NCBI RefSeq assembly: GCF_013363975.1
Contig: NZ_JABWGN010000021.1
Coordinates: 1 to 64,000 of the forward strand
Reading direction: 5' to 3'
Origin: Nonomuraea montanisoli
GTDB lineage: Bacteria > Actinomycetota > Actinomycetes > Streptosporangiales > Streptosporangiaceae
DNA: 64,000 nt
Positions 54,004 to 62,788 of this stretch are shown here, piece by piece. Made by a program: the position numbers and the translations under genes. Within the stretch, counting starts at the first letter, position 1. Each line of letters starts with the position of its first letter. The notes beneath the pieces were generated by a model that ran no database searches, was not told where the DNA came from, and saw nothing but the letters and a program-made list of their open reading frames with translations.

Positions 54004-54471
54004 GTGAAGAGGTACGTCGTGGCGTGGGCCGCCACCGCGGCCGCCGCGACCGGCGCCGCCGTGGCGGTGCTCGGCCTGCTGGGCGGCTCTCTGACCGCCG
54101 GTTCCGGGCGGGTGCTCGACCGCGACGACGTACGCGCCGCGCTGGCCTCCGCGACCGCGCGCCCCCGTCCCACGGGCACAGCCGCGGCCCCGACCGGCGG
54201 CCCCGCCCCCTCGCCGGGAACCGCCGCTCCGGCGGCGGGCGGCCGGCTCCTCCAGACGGCCGGCGGCACGGTCATCGCCTCCTGCGAGGGCGACCGGGTA
54301 CGGCTGCGCTCCTGGAGCCCCGCCCAGGGCTTCTCCGTGGACGGCGTCGAGCCCGGTCCCGCGCTTCGCGCCAAGGTCGAGTTCGAGCCGGAGGAGGGCG
54401 ACGAGGTCGAGGTGGCGATCGTCTGCTCCGGCGGCCGGCCCGTGAGCCTGCCGCAACAGAACGGCTCGTGA
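54004..54471 (+). CDS. Single-helix or secreted hypothetical protein
   Basis: Protein of 155 aa from GTG 54004. A hydrophobic Ala-rich N-terminus (about 4-30; signal anchor) is followed by a Pro/Thr/Ala linker (about 50-78) and a C-terminal beta-rich domain with two Cys (VIASCEGDRVRLRSW, VEVAIVCSGG), which may form a disulphide. It is divergent from the response regulator and may be a small target of that system. I do not recognise a family. Confidence 0.75.
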   Translation: MKRYVVAWAATAAAATGAAVAVLGLLGGSLTAGSGRVLDRDDVRAALASATARPRPTGTAAAPTGGPAPSPGTAAPAAGGRLLQTAGGTVIASCEGDRVRLRSWSPAQGFSVDGVEPGPALRAKVEFEPEEGDEVEVAIVCSGGRPVSLPQQNGS

Positions 54472-54522
54472 GCCTGCCGACACAGACAACACAGACCGGC
54501 CCGTGAGCCTGCCGACACAGAA

Positions 54523-54572
54523 GTGACCGCGGCCCGCCGTCCCGTGGGAGGGAGACGGCGGGCCGCGGTCAC
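54523..54572 (+). terminator. Long perfect hairpin between converging genes
   Basis: Nineteen-base arms (54523-54541 and 54554-54572) with perfect complementarity and a 12-base loop. It lies 51 bp after the 54004 gene and 52 bp from the end of the M23 gene, so it can terminate both. Short repeats GTGAGCCTGCCG(A)CA lie just before it (three copies, 54442-54525). Confidence 0.85.
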
Positions 54573-54624
54573 GTGCGGGTGCGCGGTTCGGCCGCCCGCC
54601 CTGGGAGCGGGCGGCCGTCGCGGA

Positions 54625-55650
54625 TCAGTCGCAGTGCTCGAAGGGACTGGTGTAGGTGTTCGAACCGGCGTTGCCGCCCCACTTGACGCACTTGCCGGAC
54701 GCGCTGCCCTTCGCCGGGCCCGCGTAGTAGTCGAACGAGCCGCTGTCGCTGACGCGGGCCTTGCCCTTCACTTCCAGGAAGGCGCCGGTGGAGGTCTTCA
54801 TGCCGAGCGACGTCTTCTTGATCGTCGCGACGCAGTTCTGGCCGTTGGCGCTGTTGTAGGTGAGGTAGACGGTGCCGGCCGTGCCGAGCGCCTGCTGGTC
54901 GATCACCTTGAAGCCGCTGCCGCACACGGAGGCCGCGGTGTGCGGGTTGCCGGGGGTGCCGCCACCGCCGCCGCAGTTCTTGGAGGTCAGCGTCTGGGTC
55001 GGGTAGCCGAAGGTCGAGCCGTTGAAGACGGCCTTCTGGATGTTCGACGGGTAGCTGCTGCCCTTGCGGATCTCGAAGTGCAGGTGCGGGCTGATGTTGT
55101 TGCCCGGCTTGCTGGTCTTGCCGACCGTGCCGATCTTCTGGCCCTGCGAGACCTTGGCGCCCGCGGAGACGGCGCGCGAGTTCAGGTGCGCGTAGAAGGA
55201 GGTGTAGCCGCCACCGTGGTCGATCTTGACGAGGTTGCCGTAGCCGTTGGTCGAGCCCTGGTGGGCCGAGATGACCACGGTGCCCGCCGCAGCGGCCACG
55301 ACGGTGTCGCCGAGGTCGGCGTCCGCGGTGCTGCCGCGGTTCCAGTCGATCTCATAGGACCGGTGGGCGCTGCTGTTGCTGGAGTTGCCGGTCCACGACT
55401 GGCCGCACGGGAAGGGAAGCTGGAACCGCGGCGCCGCCAGGGTGGACGCGAAGGGGACGTTCACCTCGTCCGCCGGGTCGCCGCCCTCGCCCTCGTCCTC
55501 CGCGGGGGGCGTCGTCGTCGCGGTGGGGCTGGGGGTGGGCGTGGAGGTCGCCGTCGGCGCGTAGACCGTGCTGGCCGACGCGGCGGCCTGGCCCGATGCA
55601 AGGCCGATTAACAGGGCGAAGCCCACCGTGAGCATCCCTTTGGATCTCAT
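54625..55650 (-). CDS. Secreted M23 peptidase with SapA-like C-terminal domain
   Basis: Protein of 341 aa. A signal peptide (about 1-28) and a Thr/Pro/Ser/Glu linker precede a peptidase M23 (lysostaphin-like) domain: HRSYEIDWN (HxxxD zinc motif), GTVVISAHQGSTNGYGNLV and HLHFEIRKG (HxH motif). The C-terminal ~100 residues (CGSGFKVIDQQALGTAGTVYLTYN ... GKCVKWGGN) resemble spore-associated protein A of streptomycetes. The enzyme is probably a peptidoglycan endopeptidase. ATG 55650 has AAGGA 6 nt upstream. The 202-bp upstream gap shows a small hairpin but no recognised riboswitch. Confidence 0.88.
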   Translation of the reverse strand: MRSKGMLTVGFALLIGLASGQAAASASTVYAPTATSTPTPSPTATTTPPAEDEGEGGDPADEVNVPFASTLAAPRFQLPFPCGQSWTGNSSNSSAHRSYEIDWNRGSTADADLGDTVVAAAAGTVVISAHQGSTNGYGNLVKIDHGGGYTSFYAHLNSRAVSAGAKVSQGQKIGTVGKTSKPGNNISPHLHFEIRKGSSYPSNIQKAVFNGSTFGYPTQTLTSKNCGGGGGTPGNPHTAASVCGSGFKVIDQQALGTAGTVYLTYNSANGQNCVATIKKTSLGMKTSTGAFLEVKGKARVSDSGSFDYYAGPAKGSASGKCVKWGGNAGSNTYTSPFEHCD

Positions 55651-55852
55651 GCGAATTCCTTCCACGGGCGCCGGGGACGAGTCCCGCGCGGCGCCCGAGC
55701 TGTGTTGGCTCTGTCGAGACGCGCTTGCTGGGGATCAAGATTGCGGATCACCCGCACAGAGAACGTCCAGAAATTCGCACAAGATCTACCGCTCTCCCGC
55801 TGACCAGCGGGAACGGCGCCGAAAATCGTCGATTACCGGTCCGGCGACCCCC

Positions 55853-57778
55853 TCAGGACTCCGCGCCGAGCGCCGTCTTCGTCAGCTCCGCCTGCCGCCT
55901 GATCTGGCCCAGCACGATCGGGTTGACGCCCTTCTCCTCGAACATCGTCACCATCCGGTCCATCACGGCGTTGGCCCGGCCGAGGTCGCCCTGCCGGGCC
56001 TCGGCCCGGGCCAGCCGCCGCATCACCATGTTGAGCGTGATGTTGTCGATCAGCCCGTCCGACGCGGCCTCGCGGGCCACGGCCGAGAGCTGTTCGACGC
56101 CCTGCTTGGGGTCCGGGGGCCGGACCCGCAGCCGCTTGCCGGCCGTGATGGCCTTGAACTCCCGCTCGGCGTTGAGTCCCTTGACCATCCGGGCGTACAC
56201 GGCGAGGGGGTGCCCGCCGTACCGGTCGATCAGCTCGTCCAGCGCCTCGTTGCCGGCGCGCAGCTCCGGCGAGTCGGAGCCGAGCAGCGAGAACAGCTTG
56301 CCCTGCTCCTCGCCGAGCATCAGCTCGGCCACCCGGTGGTCGTCGGCGCCGGCCGGGTAGCGCACCCGCACCAGGCACGGGTCGGAGACGATGCGCGAGC
56401 CGTCGGCGGCGATGTACTGGCCGCGCACGAGGTACTCGCCGGGCTGCTGGAAGTAGTGGCCCTCGCGGCCGTGCCCCACGTACGCGCTGCGGTACATGGC
56501 CGGGTTGCCCGGATCGAGCCGCACCTCGGCGGAGTGGTCCACGCAGTGGCGCATCATCGGCCGGTACAGGACGGTGCGGCCGCTCGGCTGGGTGATGGCG
56601 ATCTGCGTGAACTCGGTGTCGGGGTGCAGATGGCTGTGGGTGAGGCGGGGCTCGCCGGTGTACGACAGCTTCAGCTCCACCACGACCGGCTCGCCGAAGC
56701 CGAACCACTCCTTGGCCCGCACCTCCAGCCGCAGGCCCGACAGGTCCTCCACCGGCCGCTCGAACGGCGCGATCTCGGCCGCGCCGGTGCCGAAGGCGTT
56801 GGCGCCCATCGCGACGTCGCGGTAGAAGCCGTGCCGCAGGTGCAGGAGCTCGGCGTCGGTGAACTGGAACGGGAACGCCGCCCAGTAGCCCGGCTCGCCG
56901 CCGGGGCGGTAGTTCTGCACGTAGTTCATCCACGACAGGTCGCCGAAACCGCCCTCGGGGCCGAGCGGCTGCGGCGGGCTGCCCAGGTTCTTCTGCCAGG
57001 AGTGCAGCAGGTTGAAGGCGTGCCCGAGCTCGTGGACGTACGTGCGCAACTGCGCCCGCTGGGCCTGCGGCGAGTCGCCCTTGATCGCGTCGTAGAACAC
57101 GGCCGAGCCCTGCCGCTGGTGGGCGTCGTTGTAGTCGAACATGATGCCGCGGTAGCCGCCCACGTGCCGGCTGGCCACCAGCAGCCACACCCGCCAGGCC
57201 GGCGCGTCGGCGAACACGCTGAACTGCTGCGTCATCGCGTGGTGCAGCTCGGCGTCGTCCCAGGCCAGGTCGGCGCCGGAGCCGTCGGCCGGGATGACGC
57301 CCGGCTCGGCCACGGTCAGCCCGATCCCGGCCTCGGCGTAGGCGGCGGCCACGCTCAGCTCGCGGGGCGGGCACCCGGCGGGGGTCGGCAGGGCCGAGGT
57401 CGGATAGGAGGCGAACGGCACCGTCCCGACGACGGAGTCGACCTCCAGCAGCACCTGCCGGAAGTGGGGCGAGGCGAACGTCACCGGGTAGACGCGCCCG
57501 GCCAGCTCGGCGGTGCCGGACCCGCCCGTCAGCGTGACGGTGACGTCCTTGGCGGGCGTGTCGAAGGTGAACGCGCCCCGGCCCGCGATGCGCGCCTCCT
57601 CACCCTCCGCCCGGACCGTGGGGGAGTGGACCACGAACGAGCCGGCGTACGTGGTGGTCGAGCCCGCCACGGAGAACAGGTCGCCGCTGACCCGGCCGGT
57701 GGGCCGGGCCCCGTCCACGTCGACCCGGAGCTCCAGTCGCGATCCGCCGTCCTGACCCTGATACAGCCCGCTGATCAT
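55853..57778 (-). CDS. Metzincin-like zinc metalloprotein of unknown function
   Basis: Protein of 641 aa starting MISGLYQGQDGGSRLEL. The zinc motif HELGHAFNLLH (HExxHxxxxxH form) is near residue 247-257, after ~240 residues of beta-rich sequence containing VTFASPHFRQVLLEVDSV and GYRGIMFDYNDAHQRQG. A SWMNYVQNY segment may carry the metzincin Met-turn. A beta domain (about 340-490) and a helical end follow. No signal peptide is visible, so it is likely cytoplasmic or delivered otherwise, unusual for this class. GGGAG precedes the ATG. Confidence 0.8.
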   Translation of the reverse strand: MISGLYQGQDGGSRLELRVDVDGARPTGRVSGDLFSVAGSTTTYAGSFVVHSPTVRAEGEEARIAGRGAFTFDTPAKDVTVTLTGGSGTAELAGRVYPVTFASPHFRQVLLEVDSVVGTVPFASYPTSALPTPAGCPPRELSVAAAYAEAGIGLTVAEPGVIPADGSGADLAWDDAELHHAMTQQFSVFADAPAWRVWLLVASRHVGGYRGIMFDYNDAHQRQGSAVFYDAIKGDSPQAQRAQLRTYVHELGHAFNLLHSWQKNLGSPPQPLGPEGGFGDLSWMNYVQNYRPGGEPGYWAAFPFQFTDAELLHLRHGFYRDVAMGANAFGTGAAEIAPFERPVEDLSGLRLEVRAKEWFGFGEPVVVELKLSYTGEPRLTHSHLHPDTEFTQIAITQPSGRTVLYRPMMRHCVDHSAEVRLDPGNPAMYRSAYVGHGREGHYFQQPGEYLVRGQYIAADGSRIVSDPCLVRVRYPAGADDHRVAELMLGEEQGKLFSLLGSDSPELRAGNEALDELIDRYGGHPLAVYARMVKGLNAEREFKAITAGKRLRVRPPDPKQGVEQLSAVAREAASDGLIDNITLNMVMRRLARAEARQGDLGRANAVMDRMVTMFEEKGVNPIVLGQIRRQAELTKTALGAES

Positions 57779-57879
57779 GGCAGCTCCCTGGGAACCGATG
57801 GGGTACACCGGGGAGACTTCTCCCGGCGGGGGCCGCTGTCAACGACCCGCGCGGTCACGGGACTGTCATGGCGGGCGGT

Positions 57880-58092
57880 TCAGCGCGAGCCGCGGACCTC
57901 CAGCGCCCCCAGCAGCTCCTCCGAGGCCCGGGTGATCTCCTCGACCGCCCGCTCGAACGCCTCCGCGTTGTGCGGGGCGGGCGAGCGGAAGCCGGAGATC
58001 TTGCGCACGTACTGCAGCGCCGCCGCCCGCACGTCGTCCTCGGTGACGTCGTCGGCGTACGGCGGGCGCAGCGTCTTGATGCTTCGGCACAT
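57880..58092 (-). CDS. DUF2277 family protein
   Basis: Protein of 70 aa starting MCRSIKTLRPPYADDVTEDDVRAAALQYVRKISGF, which is the DUF2277 signature, a small actinobacterial family of unknown function. ATG 58092 has GGAGG just before it. An upstream in-frame ATG would add 18 residues outside the domain. Confidence 0.9.
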   Translation of the reverse strand: MCRSIKTLRPPYADDVTEDDVRAAALQYVRKISGFRSPAPHNAEAFERAVEEITRASEELLGALEVRGSR

Positions 58093-58142
58093 GCCTCCAC
58101 CGTAGTGGCCGGCACCGTCAGAAACCGTGGGAGCCGGAGCCG

Positions 58143-58895
58143 TCAACGCTCGCCGCTCACCGGCGCCAGCTCCGCGCCGAACGCCCGCGCGATGCCCCGC
58201 ATGCCCTCGGCCAGCTCCTCCCGGTCCACCGCGTCGATCCGCTCGGCCGGCCCGGACACCGACATGGCGGCCACCACCCGCTCGCCGTCGCTCACGGGCA
58301 CGGCCAGGCAGTGCACGCCCAGCTCCTCCTCACCCAGGTCCATGGCATAGCCGAGCGCCCGCACCCGGCCCAGCTCGGCCAGCATGGCCCCGGCCTCGGT
58401 GATCGTGTTGGGGGTGCGGCGCGGCATGCCGGTGCGCTCCAGCAGCGTCACCGCGTCGTCGGCGGCGCGGTCCGCGAGCAGCACCTTGCCCACGGCCGTG
58501 CTGTGCGGCAGGACCCTCCGGCCCACCTCGGCGAACATCCGCAGCCGCCGCGGCGAGGGCACCTGCGCCACGTACACGACGAAGTCGCCCTCCATGACGG
58601 CGAGGTTGGCCGTCTCGCCCGACAGCTCCACCATCCGCGCGAGGTACGGCCGCGCCCACGCGCCCACCATGCCCTCGGCCACCCCGCCGAGCCGCATGAG
58701 CCCCGCCCCGAGCGCGTAGCGCCGGTCGGACTCCTGGCGCACGTACCCCCGGGCGAGCAGCGTGCGCAGCAGCCGGTGGATCGTGCCGTACGGCAGGCCG
58801 GTCTTGGCGGCGATCTCCGACAGGCCGGCCGCGCCGCCGTGCTCGGCCAGGCTCTCCAGCACGTCCAGCGCCCGCTCGATCGACTGCACGCTCAC
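58143..58895 (-). CDS. IclR-family transcriptional regulator
   Basis: Protein of 250 aa from GTG 58895 (VSVQSIERALDVLE). The N-terminal winged helix-turn-helix includes GLSEIAAKTGLPYGTIHRLLRTL; the C-terminal effector domain has the usual VYVAQVPSP, HSTAVGKVLLA, TITEAGAMLAEL and HCLAVPVSDGERVVAAMSVSGPA blocks. IclR members often regulate glyoxylate or aromatic-acid metabolism; its place after glcF on the same strand with a 43-bp gap makes the aceB-glcDEF genes the likely target. Confidence 0.93.
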   Translation of the reverse strand: MSVQSIERALDVLESLAEHGGAAGLSEIAAKTGLPYGTIHRLLRTLLARGYVRQESDRRYALGAGLMRLGGVAEGMVGAWARPYLARMVELSGETANLAVMEGDFVVYVAQVPSPRRLRMFAEVGRRVLPHSTAVGKVLLADRAADDAVTLLERTGMPRRTPNTITEAGAMLAELGRVRALGYAMDLGEEELGVHCLAVPVSDGERVVAAMSVSGPAERIDAVDREELAEGMRGIARAFGAELAPVSGER

Positions 58896-58938
58896 GCGCC
58901 CGTCCCCCCGTCCCTCGCCCCGATCAGAACCCTCCCGC

Positions 58939-60141
58939 TCACAGCGGCACTCCACGCAGCGAGGCGTCCAGGACCTCGGCCGTGTGCGCCACCCTGATCG
59001 CCGCACCGGCCCGGCGCATGGCCGCGGCGATCTGCATCGTGCAGCCGGGGTTGGCCGACACCAGCAGCTCGGCGCCGGTCGAGGCCACCCCCTCGGCCTT
59101 GCGGTCGCCGAGGTCGCGGGCGGCCTCGGGCTGGAAGATGTTGTACGTGCCGGCCGAGCCGCAGCAGATGGCCGCCTCGGGCACCTCGCGCAGCTCCAGT
59201 TCCGGGATGCCGGCCAGCAGGGCGCGCGGCTGGGCCCGTACGCCCTGGGCGTGGGCCAGGTGGCAGGCGTCGTGGTAGGCCGCGACGAGCGGCAGCGGAT
59301 GCCGCGTCGCCGCCGGTCCCAGCTCGGCCAGGAACTCCGACAGGTCGCGCACCCGGAAGGCGGGCTCGGCGCCGAGCAGCTCGCCGTACTCCTTCATCGA
59401 CGAGCCGCAGCCCGCCGCGTTGACCACCACGGTGTCCACCCCGGCCCGCTCGAACACGCGGACCGTGCGGCGGGCCAGCCGCCTGGCCTGCTCCTCGCGC
59501 CCGGAGTGGACGCTGAGCGCGCCGCAGCAGCCCTGGCCCGGCGGGACGACCACGTCGCAGCCCTCCAGCGCCAGCACCCGGGCGGTGGCGGCGTTCACCT
59601 GCGGGAAGAACTCGCGTTGCACGCAGCCCGTGAGCATGCCCACGACGGCGCGGCGCGGCCCCCTGGCGCGCACCAGGCGCGGCAGGCGCTGCCGCCGCTC
59701 GACGACGGGCGTGAGCGCGGCCATCGCGCCCAGGCTCGGGTGCGCCCGCTCCAGGAACGGCGCCAGCCGCCGCGTCAGGCCGGTCAGCGGCCTGGACAGC
59801 CGTAGCCGGCGCGGATAGGGGAACAGGCCGAAGACCAGCTCGCGCACGGCCCGCTCACGCGGCTCCCGCTCGTGGACGCGCTCCACCTCGGCCCGCGTCA
59901 GCTCGATCAGCCGGTCGTAGCGCACTCCGGACGGGCAGGCCGTGACGCAGGCCATGCAGCCCAGGCAGGCGTCGAAGTGCCCCGCCATCTCGGGCGTGAC
60001 CGGGGTGCCCTCGACGTGCTGCTTCATCAGGTGGATGCGGCCGCGCGGGGAGTCCATCTCCTCGCCCCACAGCACGTACGTCGGGCACGTGGGCAGGCAG
60101 AACCCGCAGTGGACACAGTCGTCGATCAGCTCCGGGTCCAT
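58939..60141 (-). CDS. glcF: Glycolate oxidase iron-sulphur subunit
   Basis: Protein of 400 aa. Two 4Fe-4S motifs are CVHCGFCLPTCP (Cys9-19) and CLGCMACVTACP (about 59-70); two cysteine-rich CCG repeats follow (GQGCCGALSVHSG and AAICCGSAGTYN). It carries electrons from GlcD/GlcE into the membrane chain. The start lies 1 nt after the glcE stop, so it is coupled. Predicted membrane-peripheral. Confidence 0.95.
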   Translation of the reverse strand: MDPELIDDCVHCGFCLPTCPTYVLWGEEMDSPRGRIHLMKQHVEGTPVTPEMAGHFDACLGCMACVTACPSGVRYDRLIELTRAEVERVHEREPRERAVRELVFGLFPYPRRLRLSRPLTGLTRRLAPFLERAHPSLGAMAALTPVVERRQRLPRLVRARGPRRAVVGMLTGCVQREFFPQVNAATARVLALEGCDVVVPPGQGCCGALSVHSGREEQARRLARRTVRVFERAGVDTVVVNAAGCGSSMKEYGELLGAEPAFRVRDLSEFLAELGPAATRHPLPLVAAYHDACHLAHAQGVRAQPRALLAGIPELELREVPEAAICCGSAGTYNIFQPEAARDLGDRKAEGVASTGAELLVSANPGCTMQIAAAMRRAGAAIRVAHTAEVLDASLRGVPL

Positions 60142-60142
60142 G

Positions 60143-61318
60143 TCAGATCCCTCCCGCGAACCGTCCCGGCGACATCCTGCGCCCGGGGTCGAACTGCTGC
60201 TTGACCCGCCGCATCAGCGGCAGCGCGCCGACCGGGCCCCACCGGTCCACGCCCTCGTACGGCGCGGCCAGCACGACCGCGGCGTGCGCCCGCTCCCGCA
60301 GCGCGGCCACGGCGGCGGCCAGCCGCTCCTCGGTGATCTGGCCCGCGGGCGACAGGCGCAGGCGGCCGGAGACGGGGGAGCCGCGCAGCCGCAGCGCGTG
60401 CGCGTCCGCGGCCTCCAGCACCCCGTCGAGCGCGCCGGGCACGAACCGGGCCTCCACCAGCACCTCCTCGTACGGCGGCGCGTCCCACCACGCGGGCGGC
60501 TCCGGCGACACCTCACCCGCTCCCACGGCGTCGCGCAGGGCCCGCGCCCGCTCCTCGGCGGCCGTTCCCTCGACCAGCGCGGCCATCGTCACCGGGGCGC
60601 CGGGGCCGGGCCGTTCGAGCTCGACCGCGCCGGGCTCGGCCTGGGAGGCCGCCAGGAGCGCGGCCAGCTCGCGGGGCGGCGCGGCGTCGTGCACCACCAG
60701 CCAGCGCCGGTCGGGGGGCAGCGGGTGCAGCCGGAACGCGGCCTCGGCGATCACGCCCAGCGTGCCGTACGAGCCGGTGAACAGCTTGCCGAGGTCGTAG
60801 CCCGCGACGTTCTTGACCACCTTGCCGCCCGAGCGGGCCACGGTGCCGTCGGCCAGCACGACGGTGACGCCGATCAGCAGGTCGCGCGGCGCCCCGTACC
60901 GGAAGGCGCGCGGGCCGCACGCGGCGGTGGCGAGCGTGCCGCCCACGGTGGCCTCGGGCGGCGCGTCCAGCGCCAGCTCCTGCTCCTCGGCGGCGAGCAC
61001 GCCGGCGAGGGCGCCCATCGTCACCCCTGCCTGGACGCGCACCACCAGGTCGCCCGCCGCGTGCTCCAGCACCTCGTTCAGGCAGCACAGGTCGAGCAGC
61101 ACGTCGCAGCGCTCCGGCGGCGCGCCCCAGTGCAGCTTCGTGCCGCCGCCCGCCGGGGTGAGCGCGAGGTCGCCCTCGGCGCAGGCCCGCAGCACGGCCG
61201 AGACCTCCTCGACCGTCTCCGGCAGCGCCACCCAGCGCGGCGTCACCCCGCCGACCGCGTCGCCGGCCGCGGCGTCCCTGAGCGTCACGCCGGTCTTCTC
61301 CAGCAGCTCGCGCGCCAT
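60143..61318 (-). CDS. glcE: Glycolate oxidase FAD-binding subunit
   Basis: Protein of 391 aa, FAD-binding type 4 domain. ALTPAGGGTKLHWG and AAEEQELALDAPPEATVGG lead to KVVKNVAGYDLGKLFTGSYGTLGVI, the FAD-binding core. C-terminal FDPGRRMSPGRFAGG closes the family. It is the smaller partner of GlcD. ATG 61318 overlaps the glcD stop by one base (TGATG). It lacks part of the GlcD length, as usual. Confidence 0.93.
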   Translation of the reverse strand: MARELLEKTGVTLRDAAAGDAVGGVTPRWVALPETVEEVSAVLRACAEGDLALTPAGGGTKLHWGAPPERCDVLLDLCCLNEVLEHAAGDLVVRVQAGVTMGALAGVLAAEEQELALDAPPEATVGGTLATAACGPRAFRYGAPRDLLIGVTVVLADGTVARSGGKVVKNVAGYDLGKLFTGSYGTLGVIAEAAFRLHPLPPDRRWLVVHDAAPPRELAALLAASQAEPGAVELERPGPGAPVTMAALVEGTAAEERARALRDAVGAGEVSPEPPAWWDAPPYEEVLVEARFVPGALDGVLEAADAHALRLRGSPVSGRLRLSPAGQITEERLAAAVAALRERAHAAVVLAAPYEGVDRWGPVGALPLMRRVKQQFDPGRRMSPGRFAGGI

Positions 61319-62778
61319 CAGAACTGCTCCGCCTCCCCCGACTCGACCAGTGGGTGGACGCCCTTGCGCACGCCCGGCACCTCGCCGCACAGCCGCGGCG
61401 TCGGGAACACCTTGCCCGGGTTGGACAGCCCCCTCGGGTCGAAGGCGCACCGGACGAGCTGCATGGTGTCCAGATCGTCGCCGGTGAACATCTTCGGCAT
61501 GTAGCGGGCCTTGTCCACCCCCACGCCGTGCTCGCCGGTGATCGAGCCGCCGTGCTCGACGCACAGGTCGAGGATCGCGCCCGACACCACCTCGGCCCGC
61601 TCACCGGCGCCCGGCTCGGCGTCGTCGAACAGCACCAGCGGATGCAGGTTGCCGTCACCGGCGTGGAAGACGTTGGCCACCCGGATGCCGTGCTCGGCCG
61701 ACAGCCGGTCGATGGCGGCCAGCACCCGCGGCAGCGAGGTGCGCGGCACCACGCCGTCCTGCACGATGTAGGCCGGGCTGATGCGCCCCACCGCGGCGAA
61801 CGCCGACCGGCGGCCCTTCCACACGGCCGCCCGCTCGGCCGCGTCGGCCGCCACCCGCATCTCGAACGCGCCCGAGCACAGCTCGCGCAGCCGGGCGAAC
61901 TGCGCCTCCACCTCCGCCGCGGGGCCGTCGAGCTCCACGATCAGCACCGCGCCGGCGCCGGCCGGGTAGGAGCAGGCCACGGCCGCCTCGGCGGCCTCGA
62001 TGGCCAGCGCGTCCATCATCTCGATCGCCGCGGGCACGATGCCCGCGCCGATGATCGCCGACACCGCCCGGCCGCCCTCCTCGATGCTCCGGAACGCGGC
62101 CAGCACGGTCATCACCGCCTCCGGCGCGCGGCTCAGCCGTACCGTGACCTTGGTGGCGATCCCCAGCGTGCCCTCGGAGCCGACGAACGCGCCGAGCAGG
62201 TCGTAGCCCGGGTCCATGCGGTCGAGCCGGACCAGGTCGCCGTCGGGGGTGACGATCTCGCACGCCTCGACGTGGTTGACGGTGAAGCCGTACTTCAGGC
62301 AGTGGGCGCCGCCGGAGTTCTCGGCCACGTTGCCGCCGATGGAGCACACCTGCTGGCTGGACGGGTCGGGCGCGTAGTAGTGGCCCCGCTCGCGCACGGC
62401 CTCGGTGATGGCGAGGTTCGTCACGCCCGGCTCCACCACGGCCCGCCGGTCCGGCAGGTCGATCTCCAGGATCCGGCGCATCTTCGAGGTGACGATGAGC
62501 ACGCCGTCCTCGCGCGGCAGCGCGCCGCCCGACAGCCCGGTGCCGGAGCCCCGGGCCACGAACGGCACGCCGTGCTCGTTGCACAGCCGCACCACGAGCG
62601 CCACCTGCTCGGCCGTCTCCGGCAGCGCCACCACGCCGGGGACGGCCCGGTGATGGGTCAGGCCGTCGCACTCGTACGTGCGCAGCCGCACGGGATCGGT
62701 GATCACCGAGTCGCCGGGCAGGGCCGAGCGCAGGGCGGCCGTCAGGGGAGCGATCGCGGGGGACGGGCTCGGGGTCAT
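61318..62778 (-). CDS. glcD: Glycolate oxidase catalytic FAD subunit
   Basis: Protein of 486 aa. FAD-binding PP-loop VPFVARGSGTGLSGGALP and the SIGGNVAENSGGAHCLKYG block, LLGAFVGSEGTLGIATK, and the C-terminal FAD-oxidase part with HAGDGNLHPLVLFD and EHGGSITGEHGVGVDKARYMPKMF. It oxidises glycolate (or D-lactate) to glyoxylate. AGAAGGAG precedes ATG 62778. It lies 10 bp after aceB. Confidence 0.95.
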   Translation of the reverse strand: MTPSPSPAIAPLTAALRSALPGDSVITDPVRLRTYECDGLTHHRAVPGVVALPETAEQVALVVRLCNEHGVPFVARGSGTGLSGGALPREDGVLIVTSKMRRILEIDLPDRRAVVEPGVTNLAITEAVRERGHYYAPDPSSQQVCSIGGNVAENSGGAHCLKYGFTVNHVEACEIVTPDGDLVRLDRMDPGYDLLGAFVGSEGTLGIATKVTVRLSRAPEAVMTVLAAFRSIEEGGRAVSAIIGAGIVPAAIEMMDALAIEAAEAAVACSYPAGAGAVLIVELDGPAAEVEAQFARLRELCSGAFEMRVAADAAERAAVWKGRRSAFAAVGRISPAYIVQDGVVPRTSLPRVLAAIDRLSAEHGIRVANVFHAGDGNLHPLVLFDDAEPGAGERAEVVSGAILDLCVEHGGSITGEHGVGVDKARYMPKMFTGDDLDTMQLVRCAFDPRGLSNPGKVFPTPRLCGEVPGVRKGVHPLVESGEAEQF

Positions 62779-62788
62779 ACGGCTCCTT

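Noticed and set aside
55651..55852. c-di-AMP (ydaO-type) riboswitch before the M23 gene
   Set aside because: Such switches often precede wall hydrolases in actinobacteria, but the characteristic conserved blocks were not found in this 202-bp leader.
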